From the NCBI GenBank assembly GCA_949284715.1, contig CASDWH010000002.1, forward strand, positions 1 through 64,000: a stretch of DNA of 64,000 nt, read 5' to 3'. The translations under genes and the position numbers were made by a program. A model generated the notes under the pieces. That model saw only the letters and a list, made by a program, of their open reading frames with translations. It was not told where the DNA came from and made no database searches. The stretch comes from an uncultured bacterium. GTDB lineage: Bacteria > Cyanobacteriota > Vampirovibrionia > Gastranaerophilales > Gastranaerophilaceae. Positions within the stretch are counted from its first letter, which is position 1, and every line of letters starts with the position of its first letter. Shown in pieces: positions 29,748 through 39,646 of the stretch.

Positions 29748-31154
29748 ATGGGATTAGAAAAGATTGGAACAACTATCGGCAAAGAAATTATTGCCTGGAC
29801 TCGGACAGGTGGTAAAAGTTTGCTTGCGACAAGACCTGTAAATGTTAATACTGTTGGGCTGAAATATATTCCAACAGCAAGTCATTGCATTAAAACAAAT
29901 GAAATCTCTCATATTATTAATACTTTTAGCGACTTGAGAGATCAAAAGGTTGTTTTAGGGTTATTAAATGAAAATTCGTTAAATTTAACGAGACAATTTA
30001 TTCAAGAAAGTGATATTGGAACAAATTTATATCTAAGATTTCTTGACGTTGTGAAACGCAGAGGGCATTCTGCGGAAACTATCGGAAAATTTATCAAATC
30101 AAAAGAAGCCTTAAACGAAAAACTAATACATAGCCTTGAATTTAAAGATTTTGATAAAATTAAAGATGTTAATCTGGAAAACTTCAAGAATTTATCAATA
30201 GAAGATAAAAAAAGTTTTATAAATTCATTTATTTCAATTAATTATCGAGGCGGTAATAAAAACTTTGTCGAAAACTTACCAGATATTGCTATTTTTAGGG
30301 ATATAAAGGATTTAAAAAGCCCGCAAATGCCAAAAGATATGTTTGATAAGACTGCTTATAAGACATATCTACAAAGCAAAAACGCTTATGAAAAAGCTGT
30401 CGAAACGACTTATGATAGAATTTTAAATTCTTTATTAGAACAAATCCCAAGAGGTAAGAAATTTTTACCCAATAGTCCATTAAAAATAAATAGCGGTTGT
30501 ATACTGGATATAAAACCGCCATTAACTAATTCTTTAGCAACAATCCCCACGAATACAACAATCTCTCATGGCTTCTCAATTCAAACCGGAGAATTGCCAG
30601 CCTCAGGGAAGTACATGATTCATAATTTGGATGAGGCGAATTTATCACGTCTGGAAGGACTCTTGTTAACAGATCCAAATGCAATACTATGCACGGGCTA
30701 TAAAGGCGGAATCGGATATTTAAAAGGGGGAAATCGAATTGGACTAATTATCTCGCCTAAATCAACAAAAGATCTAATGATTCAAGCTAAAGGAGATATG
30801 TCATCAGGTTATGGTGCACAGAAAAATTTGTATAATATACAGAATCTTTTTTTACAAGCTGAAAATGAAGCTAATAATTATATCCCGAATTTGATTCGAA
30901 AAAAAATGAATATAAGTCTTGATGAATATAATCAAAGAATTCAAAAATTAGGCAATGTCAAATATATAGAAGATGTCGAAAAATTGGATAATGAATTATA
31001 TGAAGCAATCTCCACTATAACTAGTAAAGAGAAAATGTTTGAAGGCATTATGCGTCCAAATATAGAAGGTATTTATTTGCCTAAAGGTTATGAAATCACA
31101 GAAAATATTGCTAAATTTGCAGAAAGATACGAGATACCAATTTTATATGGATAA
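29748..31154 (+). CDS. hypothetical protein, 468 residues
   Basis: I do not recognise this protein. The first 200 residues are helical and charged. A middle Pro/Thr-rich stretch (PPLTNSLATIPTNTT) leads into a mixed alpha/beta C-terminal part with MIHNLDEANLSRLEGLL, ILCTGYKGGIGYLKGGNRIGLII and the ending AKFAERYEIPILYG. The layout (variable helical N-part, linker, compact C-terminal domain) resembles secreted toxins or effectors, but no catalytic motif is certain. GGGGA lies 16 bp upstream, so the ribosome site is weak. Confidence 0.55.
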   Translation: MGLEKIGTTIGKEIIAWTRTGGKSLLATRPVNVNTVGLKYIPTASHCIKTNEISHIINTFSDLRDQKVVLGLLNENSLNLTRQFIQESDIGTNLYLRFLDVVKRRGHSAETIGKFIKSKEALNEKLIHSLEFKDFDKIKDVNLENFKNLSIEDKKSFINSFISINYRGGNKNFVENLPDIAIFRDIKDLKSPQMPKDMFDKTAYKTYLQSKNAYEKAVETTYDRILNSLLEQIPRGKKFLPNSPLKINSGCILDIKPPLTNSLATIPTNTTISHGFSIQTGELPASGKYMIHNLDEANLSRLEGLLLTDPNAILCTGYKGGIGYLKGGNRIGLIISPKSTKDLMIQAKGDMSSGYGAQKNLYNIQNLFLQAENEANNYIPNLIRKKMNISLDEYNQRIQKLGNVKYIEDVEKLDNELYEAISTITSKEKMFEGIMRPNIEGIYLPKGYEITENIAKFAERYEIPILYG

Positions 31155-31229
31155 TAATTTGGTTTGATAATGGGGTTTGCTGTTCGGCATATCTTATTTT
31201 TTTTCATCCAAAGTAAAGTACCGTAAGGA

Positions 31230-31445
31230 ATATCGGTTGGGCATACCTGCCCAACGATAAAACTGGACATTATTGGGAATCGGGATTTTCTTTGATTTTT
31301 GTTTAGTTTCAGCCTAATTTCAAAATATTCTTTGTAACTTTATGTCCTAATGAAGTCCGTTTTCGTCCAGTTTGATTTTGGTATAATCAAACAACTTCCG
31401 ACGGCTAATATTTAGTGTCGTTGAGCGAATATGCCCAACCGATAT
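31230..31445. repeat. inverted-repeat pair, possible MITE
   Basis: Two 28-bp arms (31230-31257 and 31418-31445) are inverted copies with 24 of 28 bases identical, beginning ATATCGGTTGGGCATA. The left arm also folds on itself (TTGGGCA/TGCCCAA). The 160 bp between them have no reading frame. A nearby ACTTCCGAC direct repeat is at 31393 and 31454. The rest of the 31155-31800 gap shows only the terminator at 31527. A miniature transposable element or remnant is likely. Confidence 0.5.
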
Positions 31446-31526
31446 TTGATTCACTTCCGACTAAATCACTCAAAAAAGTACAATCAGTGATGTTTCCGTG
31501 GGTGCTGATGATATTATTATTTTTCT

Positions 31527-31565
31527 AATAAAAAAGGCTAAGCAAAAAGCTTAACCTTTTTTATT
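31527..31565. terminator. bidirectional terminator
   Basis: A 17-bp stem with one mismatch (31527-31543 with 31549-31565) has a 5-nt loop and A/T-rich outer ends. It separates the 468-residue gene from the helicase unit on the other strand. Confidence 0.85.
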
Positions 31566-31802
31566 CGGATATCGTAGTCCAAAGAGCAAAAGGCTCTGCA
31601 TAATTTCACTGATAATACCAAATTTACAGTGTATTTTTAGAAATCTACAGGGAAATTTGAGAAATATTGAAACTGTATAACAGCTATATTAAGCTTTTTT
31701 AGTTACATTCCCTAAATATACTAACAGGGAATAAACAGCGTATGTATTCAATTTAACCATTTGTAAAAAATCAAAATATCAGTTGACTTTTTTAATCCCG
31801 AA

Positions 31803-31921
31803 TCAATAATTCCAACTACTTTTATCAGGGAAACAGGTTCTTCGCTTAACTATCCCGACCGACATATGGCTTCATTTTTTTCATTTACGTATTCAATGTC
31901 AAAGTATAAAACCTTTTTCAT
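31803..31921 (-). pseudogene. frameshifted fragment of an exonuclease-like ORF
   Basis: Directly behind the helicase gene, an ATG at 31921 with AGGAG 5 bp upstream reads MKKVLYFDIEYVNEKNEAIC and then hits TAG at 31850-31852. Moving one base into another frame continues VGIVKRRTCFPDKSSWNY to TGA 31803. FDIEYVN...IC-x-VGIV resembles the first block of DEDDh 3'-5' exonucleases (FDxEY...IxQIGI). It is therefore probably the 5' remnant of an exonuclease gene co-transcribed with the helicase. A sequencing indel would not rescue a full gene. Confidence 0.5.
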
Positions 31922-31932
31922 ATTTACTCCTA

Positions 31933-34900
31933 TTAAATTGCTTCTGCACTTGCGACTAAATTTTTTCCTGTATCAATACTATTTATGTGATTTATCAGTT
32001 TATCGAGTTGTTTTTGCGGATTTTTGAACCAATCAGTCGACCATATTCTATAAATTTTCCAACCTAAACTTTCCAAAACTTCCTGTCTAAGTCTATCTCT
32101 ATCCCTTGCAGTAGCACAAGAATGATACGCAGCTCCGTCACATTCAATTCCTAATAAAAAGTGTCCAGGATTATCCTTGTCTCTTATAGCTAAGTCAATT
32201 TTGTATCCAGAACAACCAACCTGTGATTTAACGGAATAGCCTTTTTCTCTTAATGCATTACATACAGATTCTTCAAAAGGAGAATCAAAATTATCATCCG
32301 CACTGCTTGTAATACTTTGTTTTAATGCAATTTCTCCCCGTTCTGCAAAATCTAAATACCATTGAAGAAGCTGTACTCCTCTTTTATTTGTCTTATCCAT
32401 GTTAAAATCAGATGCTTTAATTCCGCTGAAAACTTCTACCATATTTCTAGCACGGGTAATAAGCACATTTAAACGTCTTTCTCCACCATCTTTATTAATT
32501 GGACCAAAATTCATTGGAAGAGTGCCGTTTTGATTTTTAAAATACCCAACGCTAATCATAATAACGTCTCTTTCATCTCCCTGAATAGATTCTAAGTTTT
32601 TTACAAAAAAGTATTCAGATTTGTTATCACTGAAAAAGTCTTCACAACTTGGATCTTGTTCTCTTAATTTTTCAATTTCGGCTTCAATAAGGCCTTTTTG
32701 TTTAATATTCAATGTTGCCACACCCAAGGATAGATCAGGATGTTTTTTAGCATGTTGCATAACAGCTTTAGCAACAATCTGAGCTTCTTCTAAACGCTTA
32801 TTTTCTTTTGTCGTATCCGTTGGTTCATGATAGAAGAATTTTATTCCTAAAATTTCACTATCTTCAATACAGCTTGGAAAAGTATATAATTCCTGATATA
32901 AATGTTTGTTTGAAAATGCAATTAAATACTCGTGTTTGCTTCTATAGTGCCATTTAAGCATACATTGAGGAAAACCTGACGTTGTACATTCATCTAAAAT
33001 ACTATCCAAGTCAACTCTTTCAGACTCATTGTTATTGTCTGTATCTTCATCTTCAACCTCCTCATCATCACTGTCGACTACTGTTTTAAAGAAGGATGTT
33101 GGAGGCAATTGTTTTGTATCACCTGCAACAACAAGCTTTTCGCCTCTTATGATTGAACCGATACAATCTTCTGTTGTTAATTGACTTGCTTCATCAAATA
33201 TTACAACATCAAATTTAAAAACTTCAGGGTCAAGTAATTGTGCAACAGTTGAGGGACTCATCATCAGACATGGTTTTAATGCTAAAAATAAATGTGGTAT
33301 GCTTTTTACCATTTGTCTTAAAGATTTTCTGAATCTTTGAAGTTTACCAAATCGTTTTAATTCGTTGGTTTCTTTATTGAATTCTTCTTTTGCAAGCATA
33401 GCATTAGATACAAGTTTTGATATTAATCGCACCTTTGCAGATTCTACTTGATTTTTATCAAGATATTTAAATTCTTTCACAAGATTATCCTGATCCAAAG
33501 AATTAAAAACTTTTAAACTTGGTATATTTTTGAATACATAACCGTTTAGCCATATTCTTAAGAATTGCGTTTCAAAAGCTTTATCATATTCTTCTATCGG
33601 AATGTTGAATTCTATACATTTATTGAAAAATTCTACAAGATCTGCATCAATTATCTTATCATAGATGTTTAGATATTTAAACCATAAAGTTAAATCTTCC
33701 GAAGAACCTAAAATAGCGGATATTTTTTCTTTTAATTTTAGGAATGCAACTTCCTCATAGTTATGTGAAAAAGCTTTCGTGCAATCCAATTTTGTAAGTT
33801 TGCTTATTGCATCGAAATTTATTTTTAAATCACTGCTGAAATTTGTAATTTTTTGAAGAAGATTTTGAATTTTGTCATAATTTATTCCTTCAGAATTTAA
33901 TTTAGTAAGAATATCTCCATTGAAATACTTTCCAGATTCTATAAGTTCTTTAAATTTTAATAAATATTGACTCTTGTTTTTAATATTGTTTTCATTCGGA
34001 TTGTTCTTATCCCAAACATTATCGTATAAATCAGTTGCAACAGTATCGCATTCTTCCAGTTTTTCTATCCAGTTTTTCAGTTCTTTAATATTATTTAAAT
34101 CGTTAACCAATTCATCAAGATTTGGTTTATAATTATTCGTATAATATGTTTTTATAAATTTACAATCTCTATAAAATTTAAATGAAATTCTTGAGAAAAA
34201 TTTGTCCCTGTATATTGAAAATTTTTGTATCAAATTTTCAATGTCTTCATTTAAAATCCCTAAATTATATTTGTCTCTGATTCTGTTTTTATAAATATTA
34301 AATTGTTTAACAGTATTGCAAATTAGCTTAATATCATTAGCCATTTTTGTATTATTTTCAGCAATATTATCAAGTGCGGAATTCGGTATTTGTAAAACTA
34401 TATTGGCAATAGCAATCAAATTTTGAATTTGTGAAATTTTAACAATATTTTTTGTTAAAAGATACTCTTGTAACTCTCTGATATTTTTAGTTAAATTATC
34501 AAGGGTATCTAAAAAACTTTTTAAATGTTTTTTTAGTTGAATTTTTTCTTCAAATTCAATATCACGAATTTCACATCCATACCAAGGGAAAAGTTGTGGA
34601 TTTCCCAACCTTTGTAAAATTTCTTTTATATCTTTAAACAAGTTTTTACAGTAGGAAAATTTTTCTAAATTCCAATTATTATAATCAGTAAAAATATATT
34701 CAAAATCGGGGATTGAAGAATTATGTAAAACTGTTCCAATTGCATCAAAAGGTTTATAATTTAATACTCCAACCGGAGTATGTAATTCATTAGTATATGT
34801 TTTCAATGATTTTATATCAGATGCTAATTTAGATAATGATCCTTCATCGTAATCTCCAGTATAGTTATATTCAAGTGTATTTATTAATTCATCAATAACT

Positions 34901-36201
34901 CTTTTTCTGTTTGTCTTATTACTGTGCAATTCAAGACAAAACGGTGCAAGACCATTTTTATCTAACCTGCTTTTTACAACATCTAAAGCTGCAATTTTTT
35001 GACTTACAAATAAAACCCTTTTATTTTGGGATAATAATTCTGCAATAATATTGGCAATAGTTTGACTTTTTCCTGTCCCTGGAGGTCCTTCAATTACAAG
35101 ATTATTCCCTTGCTTTACTACTTGAATTGCCTGCTGCTGTGAAGAATCAGCATCTAAAATTTGGTAAGTATTTTGAGGTTTTACTCTTTCATCTAATTCT
35201 GCTAACGGACATATAGCATCCGTTGAAACCTGTTTTTCCTCATTCAAACCACAGATGGTTTTTACTAAATCGTTACTCTTAATTAAAGATTGATAGGTGT
35301 CAATATCTTTATACATCACAAATTTTGCAAAAGAAAAAAGCCCTATATATATATTATTTAGAAGTTTCCATCTTGATTGTTGTTTTATTTTTTCTTGTAC
35401 TTTCGAGAAAATCTCAATAGGATTTATCACGTCTTCATCAAAATGGATATCTTCAAGATTAATTCCAAAATCACGCTTTAACTTTAAGGTTAAAGCCGGA
35501 TTTAAGATGATGGAATCTTCATTATATTTAATTGTATAAGGCTGTCCAATACTTTTTCTTTTTATCTCGATTGGAATAAGTATCAAAGGGGCTTCAAGTT
35601 TTTCATCGGAATTATCAGCTTCATACCAGATTATACTACCTAAAGCTAAAAACAATACATTGTAACCCAAATCATCATTTGTAGATTTTGCAGTTGTACT
35701 AATCTTACCAAGTGCTTTATTCAAATCTGTTTGAGAGAGTTTTGTTTGTAAATATTTATCAAGATGCTTCTTTTCAAGGTTATCAATTTCATACTCTTTA
35801 AACTCTTGTATCTTAAATTCAATTCCCTCATTAAGTTCTTCTAATGATTTCTTTTCTTCTTCCGGGATTTCAGAATCATTAACTTTAACTGGTAAAAATT
35901 CCATTGTTTGCAGATTTTGCACTAATGCCCTATATACTTCAGGTGGTTGTTCATCAATTATACGAATAGTGGAGAATTTAGAAAATTTAAAACTTAAAAG
36001 ACGATTTCTTTTGGATAAATCAATTAATTTTTCTTTCCATTTATAAATACGTTTATCAATACTCTTTTCTTGTTTTTGCCCAACTTTTGATTGTTGAGAA
36101 TTTGCATGCTGATATTCTTCAGGCACATCTGTTTTAAATCCGCAATATTCACAAAATTTGGAATAATCAGCTATATCTTTACCACAATTATTACATTTCA
36201 T
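31933..36201 (-). CDS. zinc-ribbon / DUF4011 / SF1 helicase / REase fusion, candidate defence protein
   Basis: This 1422-residue protein has a zinc ribbon (CNNCGKDIADYSKFCEYCG, residues 3-21), then a DUF4011 region (KWKEKLIDLSKRNRLLSF). An SF1 helicase follows, with Walker A GPPGTGKSQT near 375, Walker B FDEASQL near 1000, GDTKQLPPTSFF and QGDERDVI. The C-terminal MTES_1575-type restriction-endonuclease domain (KIDLAI...GIECDGAAYHS, near 1340-1375) is complete. Long coiled-coil segments split the helicase lobes. Related giant helicase-nucleases occur in defence islands and are thought to cut foreign DNA. It is monocistronic apart from the exonuclease remnant behind it. Confidence 0.85.
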   Translation of the reverse strand: MKCNNCGKDIADYSKFCEYCGFKTDVPEEYQHANSQQSKVGQKQEKSIDKRIYKWKEKLIDLSKRNRLLSFKFSKFSTIRIIDEQPPEVYRALVQNLQTMEFLPVKVNDSEIPEEEKKSLEELNEGIEFKIQEFKEYEIDNLEKKHLDKYLQTKLSQTDLNKALGKISTTAKSTNDDLGYNVLFLALGSIIWYEADNSDEKLEAPLILIPIEIKRKSIGQPYTIKYNEDSIILNPALTLKLKRDFGINLEDIHFDEDVINPIEIFSKVQEKIKQQSRWKLLNNIYIGLFSFAKFVMYKDIDTYQSLIKSNDLVKTICGLNEEKQVSTDAICPLAELDERVKPQNTYQILDADSSQQQAIQVVKQGNNLVIEGPPGTGKSQTIANIIAELLSQNKRVLFVSQKIAALDVVKSRLDKNGLAPFCLELHSNKTNRKRVIDELINTLEYNYTGDYDEGSLSKLASDIKSLKTYTNELHTPVGVLNYKPFDAIGTVLHNSSIPDFEYIFTDYNNWNLEKFSYCKNLFKDIKEILQRLGNPQLFPWYGCEIRDIEFEEKIQLKKHLKSFLDTLDNLTKNIRELQEYLLTKNIVKISQIQNLIAIANIVLQIPNSALDNIAENNTKMANDIKLICNTVKQFNIYKNRIRDKYNLGILNEDIENLIQKFSIYRDKFFSRISFKFYRDCKFIKTYYTNNYKPNLDELVNDLNNIKELKNWIEKLEECDTVATDLYDNVWDKNNPNENNIKNKSQYLLKFKELIESGKYFNGDILTKLNSEGINYDKIQNLLQKITNFSSDLKINFDAISKLTKLDCTKAFSHNYEEVAFLKLKEKISAILGSSEDLTLWFKYLNIYDKIIDADLVEFFNKCIEFNIPIEEYDKAFETQFLRIWLNGYVFKNIPSLKVFNSLDQDNLVKEFKYLDKNQVESAKVRLISKLVSNAMLAKEEFNKETNELKRFGKLQRFRKSLRQMVKSIPHLFLALKPCLMMSPSTVAQLLDPEVFKFDVVIFDEASQLTTEDCIGSIIRGEKLVVAGDTKQLPPTSFFKTVVDSDDEEVEDEDTDNNNESERVDLDSILDECTTSGFPQCMLKWHYRSKHEYLIAFSNKHLYQELYTFPSCIEDSEILGIKFFYHEPTDTTKENKRLEEAQIVAKAVMQHAKKHPDLSLGVATLNIKQKGLIEAEIEKLREQDPSCEDFFSDNKSEYFFVKNLESIQGDERDVIMISVGYFKNQNGTLPMNFGPINKDGGERRLNVLITRARNMVEVFSGIKASDFNMDKTNKRGVQLLQWYLDFAERGEIALKQSITSSADDNFDSPFEESVCNALREKGYSVKSQVGCSGYKIDLAIRDKDNPGHFLLGIECDGAAYHSCATARDRDRLRQEVLESLGWKIYRIWSTDWFKNPQKQLDKLINHINSIDTGKNLVASAEAI

Positions 36202-36328
36202 ATATTTTTCCTTATTAGTTCCGCAATAATATTTAATTATAACAAAAACTCTATTTTTAAGTTTATCTATTTAGTTTTATTAATATTTATTATCCATTCG
36301 GCTATTTGATAATATTTGTGTTAATGAC

Positions 36329-36357
36329 TTGAAGTCTCTGTCCGGAAGTGACATGTA
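36329..36357 (+). promoter_or_regulatory. type-1 island element, copy K
   Basis: TTGAAG (36329-36334), 17 bp, then CATGTA. Upstream are TTGATA near 36306 and TTTGTGTTA near 36315. It partly overlaps the type-2 motif of the AAA ATPase gene. Confidence 0.5.
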
Positions 36358-36370
36358 TGTTGGTTATAAT
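36342..36370 (+). promoter_or_regulatory. type-2 island promoter motif, AAA ATPase gene
   Basis: CCGGAA, GTGACA, 11 bp, TATAAT. The motif ends 21 bp before ATG 36392 and is preceded by TGT, as in the rtcB and WYL copies. Confidence 0.65.
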
Positions 36371-36391
36371 GTTCATTGAAAGGATATGAAA

Positions 36392-38479
36392 ATGGGCTTA
36401 TACTTTGAAGACTGGCTCGCAGATTGGCAAGATAAACAAAATGCATGCAAAGGGTATTACTTATTTACGGCTTTTGAAAAGTTTAAGCTTTGCTATTATT
36501 TAGTATATTTGTTGGATTTTGTTGAACTGTGTAATAACGGATTTAGAGATCAATATTATGAAAATTTAATATCGGTTTTGAAACTTGATAAAAATAAATG
36601 CCCAAAATTAGGGAAATTCCCTAGCAAAGATGAACGATATGAATACGAATTGAAATTCAAAAAAGAATTGAGATTAATTTTAAAAGAATGTTGTGTAAAA
36701 TACGCAAAGCAGGCTCAGAAAAGAAAAACGCCTCTGGAAAATAAACTGGAAATAATAAGTAATTTATATCTGTTAGATGATGTTGAAAAAGGGTACCTGA
36801 CGTATTACGTTCTAAAAGAAGTCAATTCTCTAATAGGTAGAATAAATGGATTTTATGATATTACTTTTCATGATTTTGAAACATTCGGAACACAGTGCTT
36901 AAGGCTAAAAAGTTGGGTTATACCACAATACCGCAAAAAACTATTAGGTAAAGGAATCTTTATAAAGCGTGGGATAAATGATGATAAAATTTACTTAAAT
37001 CAAAAAATAATCCAAGTTTTTTCTGATCCTGATATTAAAACAGAAACTCAAATAAAAAACATTTTACTGGGCAAAAACCAAAAGTCTGAACTTAATTGGA
37101 AAGATTTTGACCATTTGACAAAAGAGCGGGATATTGCTTTGAATATTCTGACATCAGCTATTCAAAATCACTCAAAAGGCATAAATATTTTGCTTTACGG
37201 CTCTGTCGGAACAGGTAAAACTCAGTTTGCAAAACTTATAGCAAACAAAGCAAAATGCGATATGTATTCAGTTGCCGTAGAATTTATGGACAAAGAAGCT
37301 TCCCGAAAAGACCGCTTGAGCGATTTATCCTCAAAACAAACAATTCTTTCAAAATCTTTGAACTCCTGCCTGCTTTTTGATGAAGCCGAAGATGTTATGA
37401 ACAGAGGTTTTACGGAATTTGGCAGTGCATCAAAGGCTTACTTGAACACTTTGATTGAAGAAACACCTATTCCGATTTTCTGGACGACAAATAATATTTA
37501 TGATGTTGATCCGGCGTTTTTGCGTAGAATGACTTATACTGTCGAGTTTGAAAAATTGACAGATGACATCCGCCTGAATATTTGGAAACGGGTTATTCGC
37601 AAAAACAAATTTAAAATAGATAACAAAAAACTTGTGGAATTAAACAAAAATTACGAAATCCCGCCGTCATTGATTACGAATGCAGTTAAAACAACAAAAC
37701 TTATTAACGGTAATCAAGATGATTTTGAGGTTTTTGTTGAAAATGTTGCAAAAGTTGTGACTAAAAAGAAAAATGTCAAAAAGAAGAAAGAGTTTGAAAT
37801 GAAAGAATATAATGACAATTTGGTAAATACGGATTTGGATATAAAGGATTTGACCGCAAAAATAAAATCTTGCGGAAAAGTAAACTTTTCACTTTGCCTT
37901 TATGGAGAACCCGGGACCGGGAAAAGTTTATATGCAAGGTATTTAGCTAAAGAACTAGGGGTTGAGGTAATAATGAAGCGTGCAAGTGATTTAATGTCCA
38001 AATATGTTGGCGAGACAGAACAAAATATTGCAGATGCATTTGCCGAAGCCAAATCTAAAAAAGCAATGTTGATTTTTGACGAGGCAGATTCATTTTTACA
38101 AAACCGAAGTAATGCCGTAAGAAACTGGGAAATCTCACAGGTTAATGAGATGCTGACGTGGATGGAATCTCACGAATATCCGTTTGTTTGTACGACAAAT
38201 TTGCTTGACACGCTTGATGAAGCAAGCTTGAGGCGGTTTACGTTCAAAATTAAATTTGATTTTATGACAAAAGAACAGGTGAACACTGCATTTGAGCATT
38301 TTTTCGGGATTAAAAATGCGGATGTAAGTATAAAAGGTTTAACAGCCGGTGATTTTGCGACTGTGAAAAAGAAAGCAGATTTTTTATGTATAACTGATTT
38401 AGATGAACTTTCCAAGATGCTTGAAGATGAAGTTAAAATTAAAAAATCAAAAGAACTACAGAATGTTGTAGGATTTTAA
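36392..38479 (+). CDS. tandem AAA+ ATPase
   Basis: This 695-residue protein has a helical N-terminal part (1-230) and two AAA+ modules. The first has Walker A GSVGTGKT near 268 and Walker B LLFDEAED. The second has GEPGTGKS near 507, DEADSF and arginine-finger candidates in ASLRRF. The second module, with YVGETEQNIADAF, is of the classical Cdc48/FtsH-type clade. It is an energy-driven remodelling enzyme with unknown substrate. ATG 36392 is preferred to 36386 because AAGG is 8 bp upstream. It carries both island regulatory motifs and ends exactly where the convergent fic gene ends. Confidence 0.75.
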   Translation: MGLYFEDWLADWQDKQNACKGYYLFTAFEKFKLCYYLVYLLDFVELCNNGFRDQYYENLISVLKLDKNKCPKLGKFPSKDERYEYELKFKKELRLILKECCVKYAKQAQKRKTPLENKLEIISNLYLLDDVEKGYLTYYVLKEVNSLIGRINGFYDITFHDFETFGTQCLRLKSWVIPQYRKKLLGKGIFIKRGINDDKIYLNQKIIQVFSDPDIKTETQIKNILLGKNQKSELNWKDFDHLTKERDIALNILTSAIQNHSKGINILLYGSVGTGKTQFAKLIANKAKCDMYSVAVEFMDKEASRKDRLSDLSSKQTILSKSLNSCLLFDEAEDVMNRGFTEFGSASKAYLNTLIEETPIPIFWTTNNIYDVDPAFLRRMTYTVEFEKLTDDIRLNIWKRVIRKNKFKIDNKKLVELNKNYEIPPSLITNAVKTTKLINGNQDDFEVFVENVAKVVTKKKNVKKKKEFEMKEYNDNLVNTDLDIKDLTAKIKSCGKVNFSLCLYGEPGTGKSLYARYLAKELGVEVIMKRASDLMSKYVGETEQNIADAFAEAKSKKAMLIFDEADSFLQNRSNAVRNWEISQVNEMLTWMESHEYPFVCTTNLLDTLDEASLRRFTFKIKFDFMTKEQVNTAFEHFFGIKNADVSIKGLTAGDFATVKKKADFLCITDLDELSKMLEDEVKIKKSKELQNVVGF

Positions 38480-39577
38480 TTATTTACGCAAAAGATAATG
38501 TGTAGCTCTACCTTTACCCACTTTTTTCATTATTTTTTTAGCAATAAGATCATTAATGTCTAGCGAAGCAGTATCTTGAGAACAATTACACATTTTCGCC
38601 CACTTTGTTGTTGTAAGATTGCCTTCAAAATTATCCATAAACCGATTTAGAACTTTAATTTGTCTTTCGTTAAAAACTAAATTTGAATTTTTCTGCCAGA
38701 ATTCTGCTTTTTGCAAAACTTTATCGGTAATTTCTCCGCTTGATTGAATAGCAATAAGAAGATTTTCCAAAAACCATAAAAGCCAATTTGTTATATCCAT
38801 TGAACCTTTTTGAGTTTTTTCCAAAACTTCATAATAGCTTTTTCTGTTTTTCTGGATTTGCGAAGACATAGAATAAAATCTAAATTTGCTGTCATCACTT
38901 CTTGCAAGAATCATATCCGTTAAGGCTCTTGCAATTCTCCCATTACCGTCATCAAACGGGTGCAAAATTACAAACCAGAGATGCACAATGCCGGCTTTTA
39001 TCAAAGAATCATATTCATTGTCTGTATTTATATAATTTAAGAATTCATTCATTTCTTTTTCTAAAATTAAAGCAGATGGAGCTTCGTAATGGATTTTTTC
39101 TTTTCCCGCATAACCTGAAATAACCTGCATTGGTCCAAGTTCATCATTCCTGTAATTTCCTACATTGATTTTGTACATTCCGCTGAAACCTGTCGGGAAA
39201 AGTGCAGCGTGCCAGCCTATAAGTCTTTCTTTTGTCATATTGGATGAATAATTTTGAGTTGCATCAAGCATCATTTCGACAACGCCCTCAATATCTCTTG
39301 AAACAGGTGTTTCGCCGCCAATGTCTATACCGAGTCGTCTTGCAATAGATGAGCGAACCAAATGTTTATCTAAAATTTGTCCTTCAATTTCAGATGATTT
39401 AATAATATTTTCTGTCAAAACCTGTAATAGAGCGTTGTTCTTGACATCAAAACCTAGAGAATCCATTTTACCAAGTAAATACCCTTGTGATTTTTTGATT
39501 TCTAACAATAAATTCTGAATTTTTTCTCCGCACCATCTAAAGCTGTGCCAGTCTGTATTTTGATATATATATATCAT
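38480..39577 (-). CDS. fic: Fic-family AMPylase with DUF4172 N-terminus
   Basis: Fic proteins transfer AMP (or another nucleotide) to target hydroxyls. The 365-residue product begins with the DUF4172 helix region (YIYQNTDWHSFRW). The catalytic loop HPFDDGNGRIAR has its His at 206. A self-inhibitory motif S-x-x-x-E-G at residues 61-66 (SSEIEG) makes it a class II, intrinsically restrained Fic. A C-terminal winged helix is likely. The start is ATG 39577 with GGAG upstream. Such genes are common conflict-island cargo. Confidence 0.92.
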   Translation of the reverse strand: MIYIYQNTDWHSFRWCGEKIQNLLLEIKKSQGYLLGKMDSLGFDVKNNALLQVLTENIIKSSEIEGQILDKHLVRSSIARRLGIDIGGETPVSRDIEGVVEMMLDATQNYSSNMTKERLIGWHAALFPTGFSGMYKINVGNYRNDELGPMQVISGYAGKEKIHYEAPSALILEKEMNEFLNYINTDNEYDSLIKAGIVHLWFVILHPFDDGNGRIARALTDMILARSDDSKFRFYSMSSQIQKNRKSYYEVLEKTQKGSMDITNWLLWFLENLLIAIQSSGEITDKVLQKAEFWQKNSNLVFNERQIKVLNRFMDNFEGNLTTTKWAKMCNCSQDTASLDINDLIAKKIMKKVGKGRATHYLLRK

Positions 39578-39601
39578 GCTTTCTCCGAATATTATACGGA
39601 T

Positions 39602-39631
39602 ATTATACCACATTTTTTCCGAATTATGCAA
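39602..39631 (-). promoter_or_regulatory. sigma70-type promoter of fic
   Basis: TTGCAT (39626-39631) and TATAAT (39602-39607) are 18 bp apart on the minus strand. A second TATAAT at 39591-39596 and repeated TATAATATYCG blocks suggest an operator overlapping the start site. Confidence 0.6.
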
Positions 39632-39646
39632 GTTTATCTAAAAATA

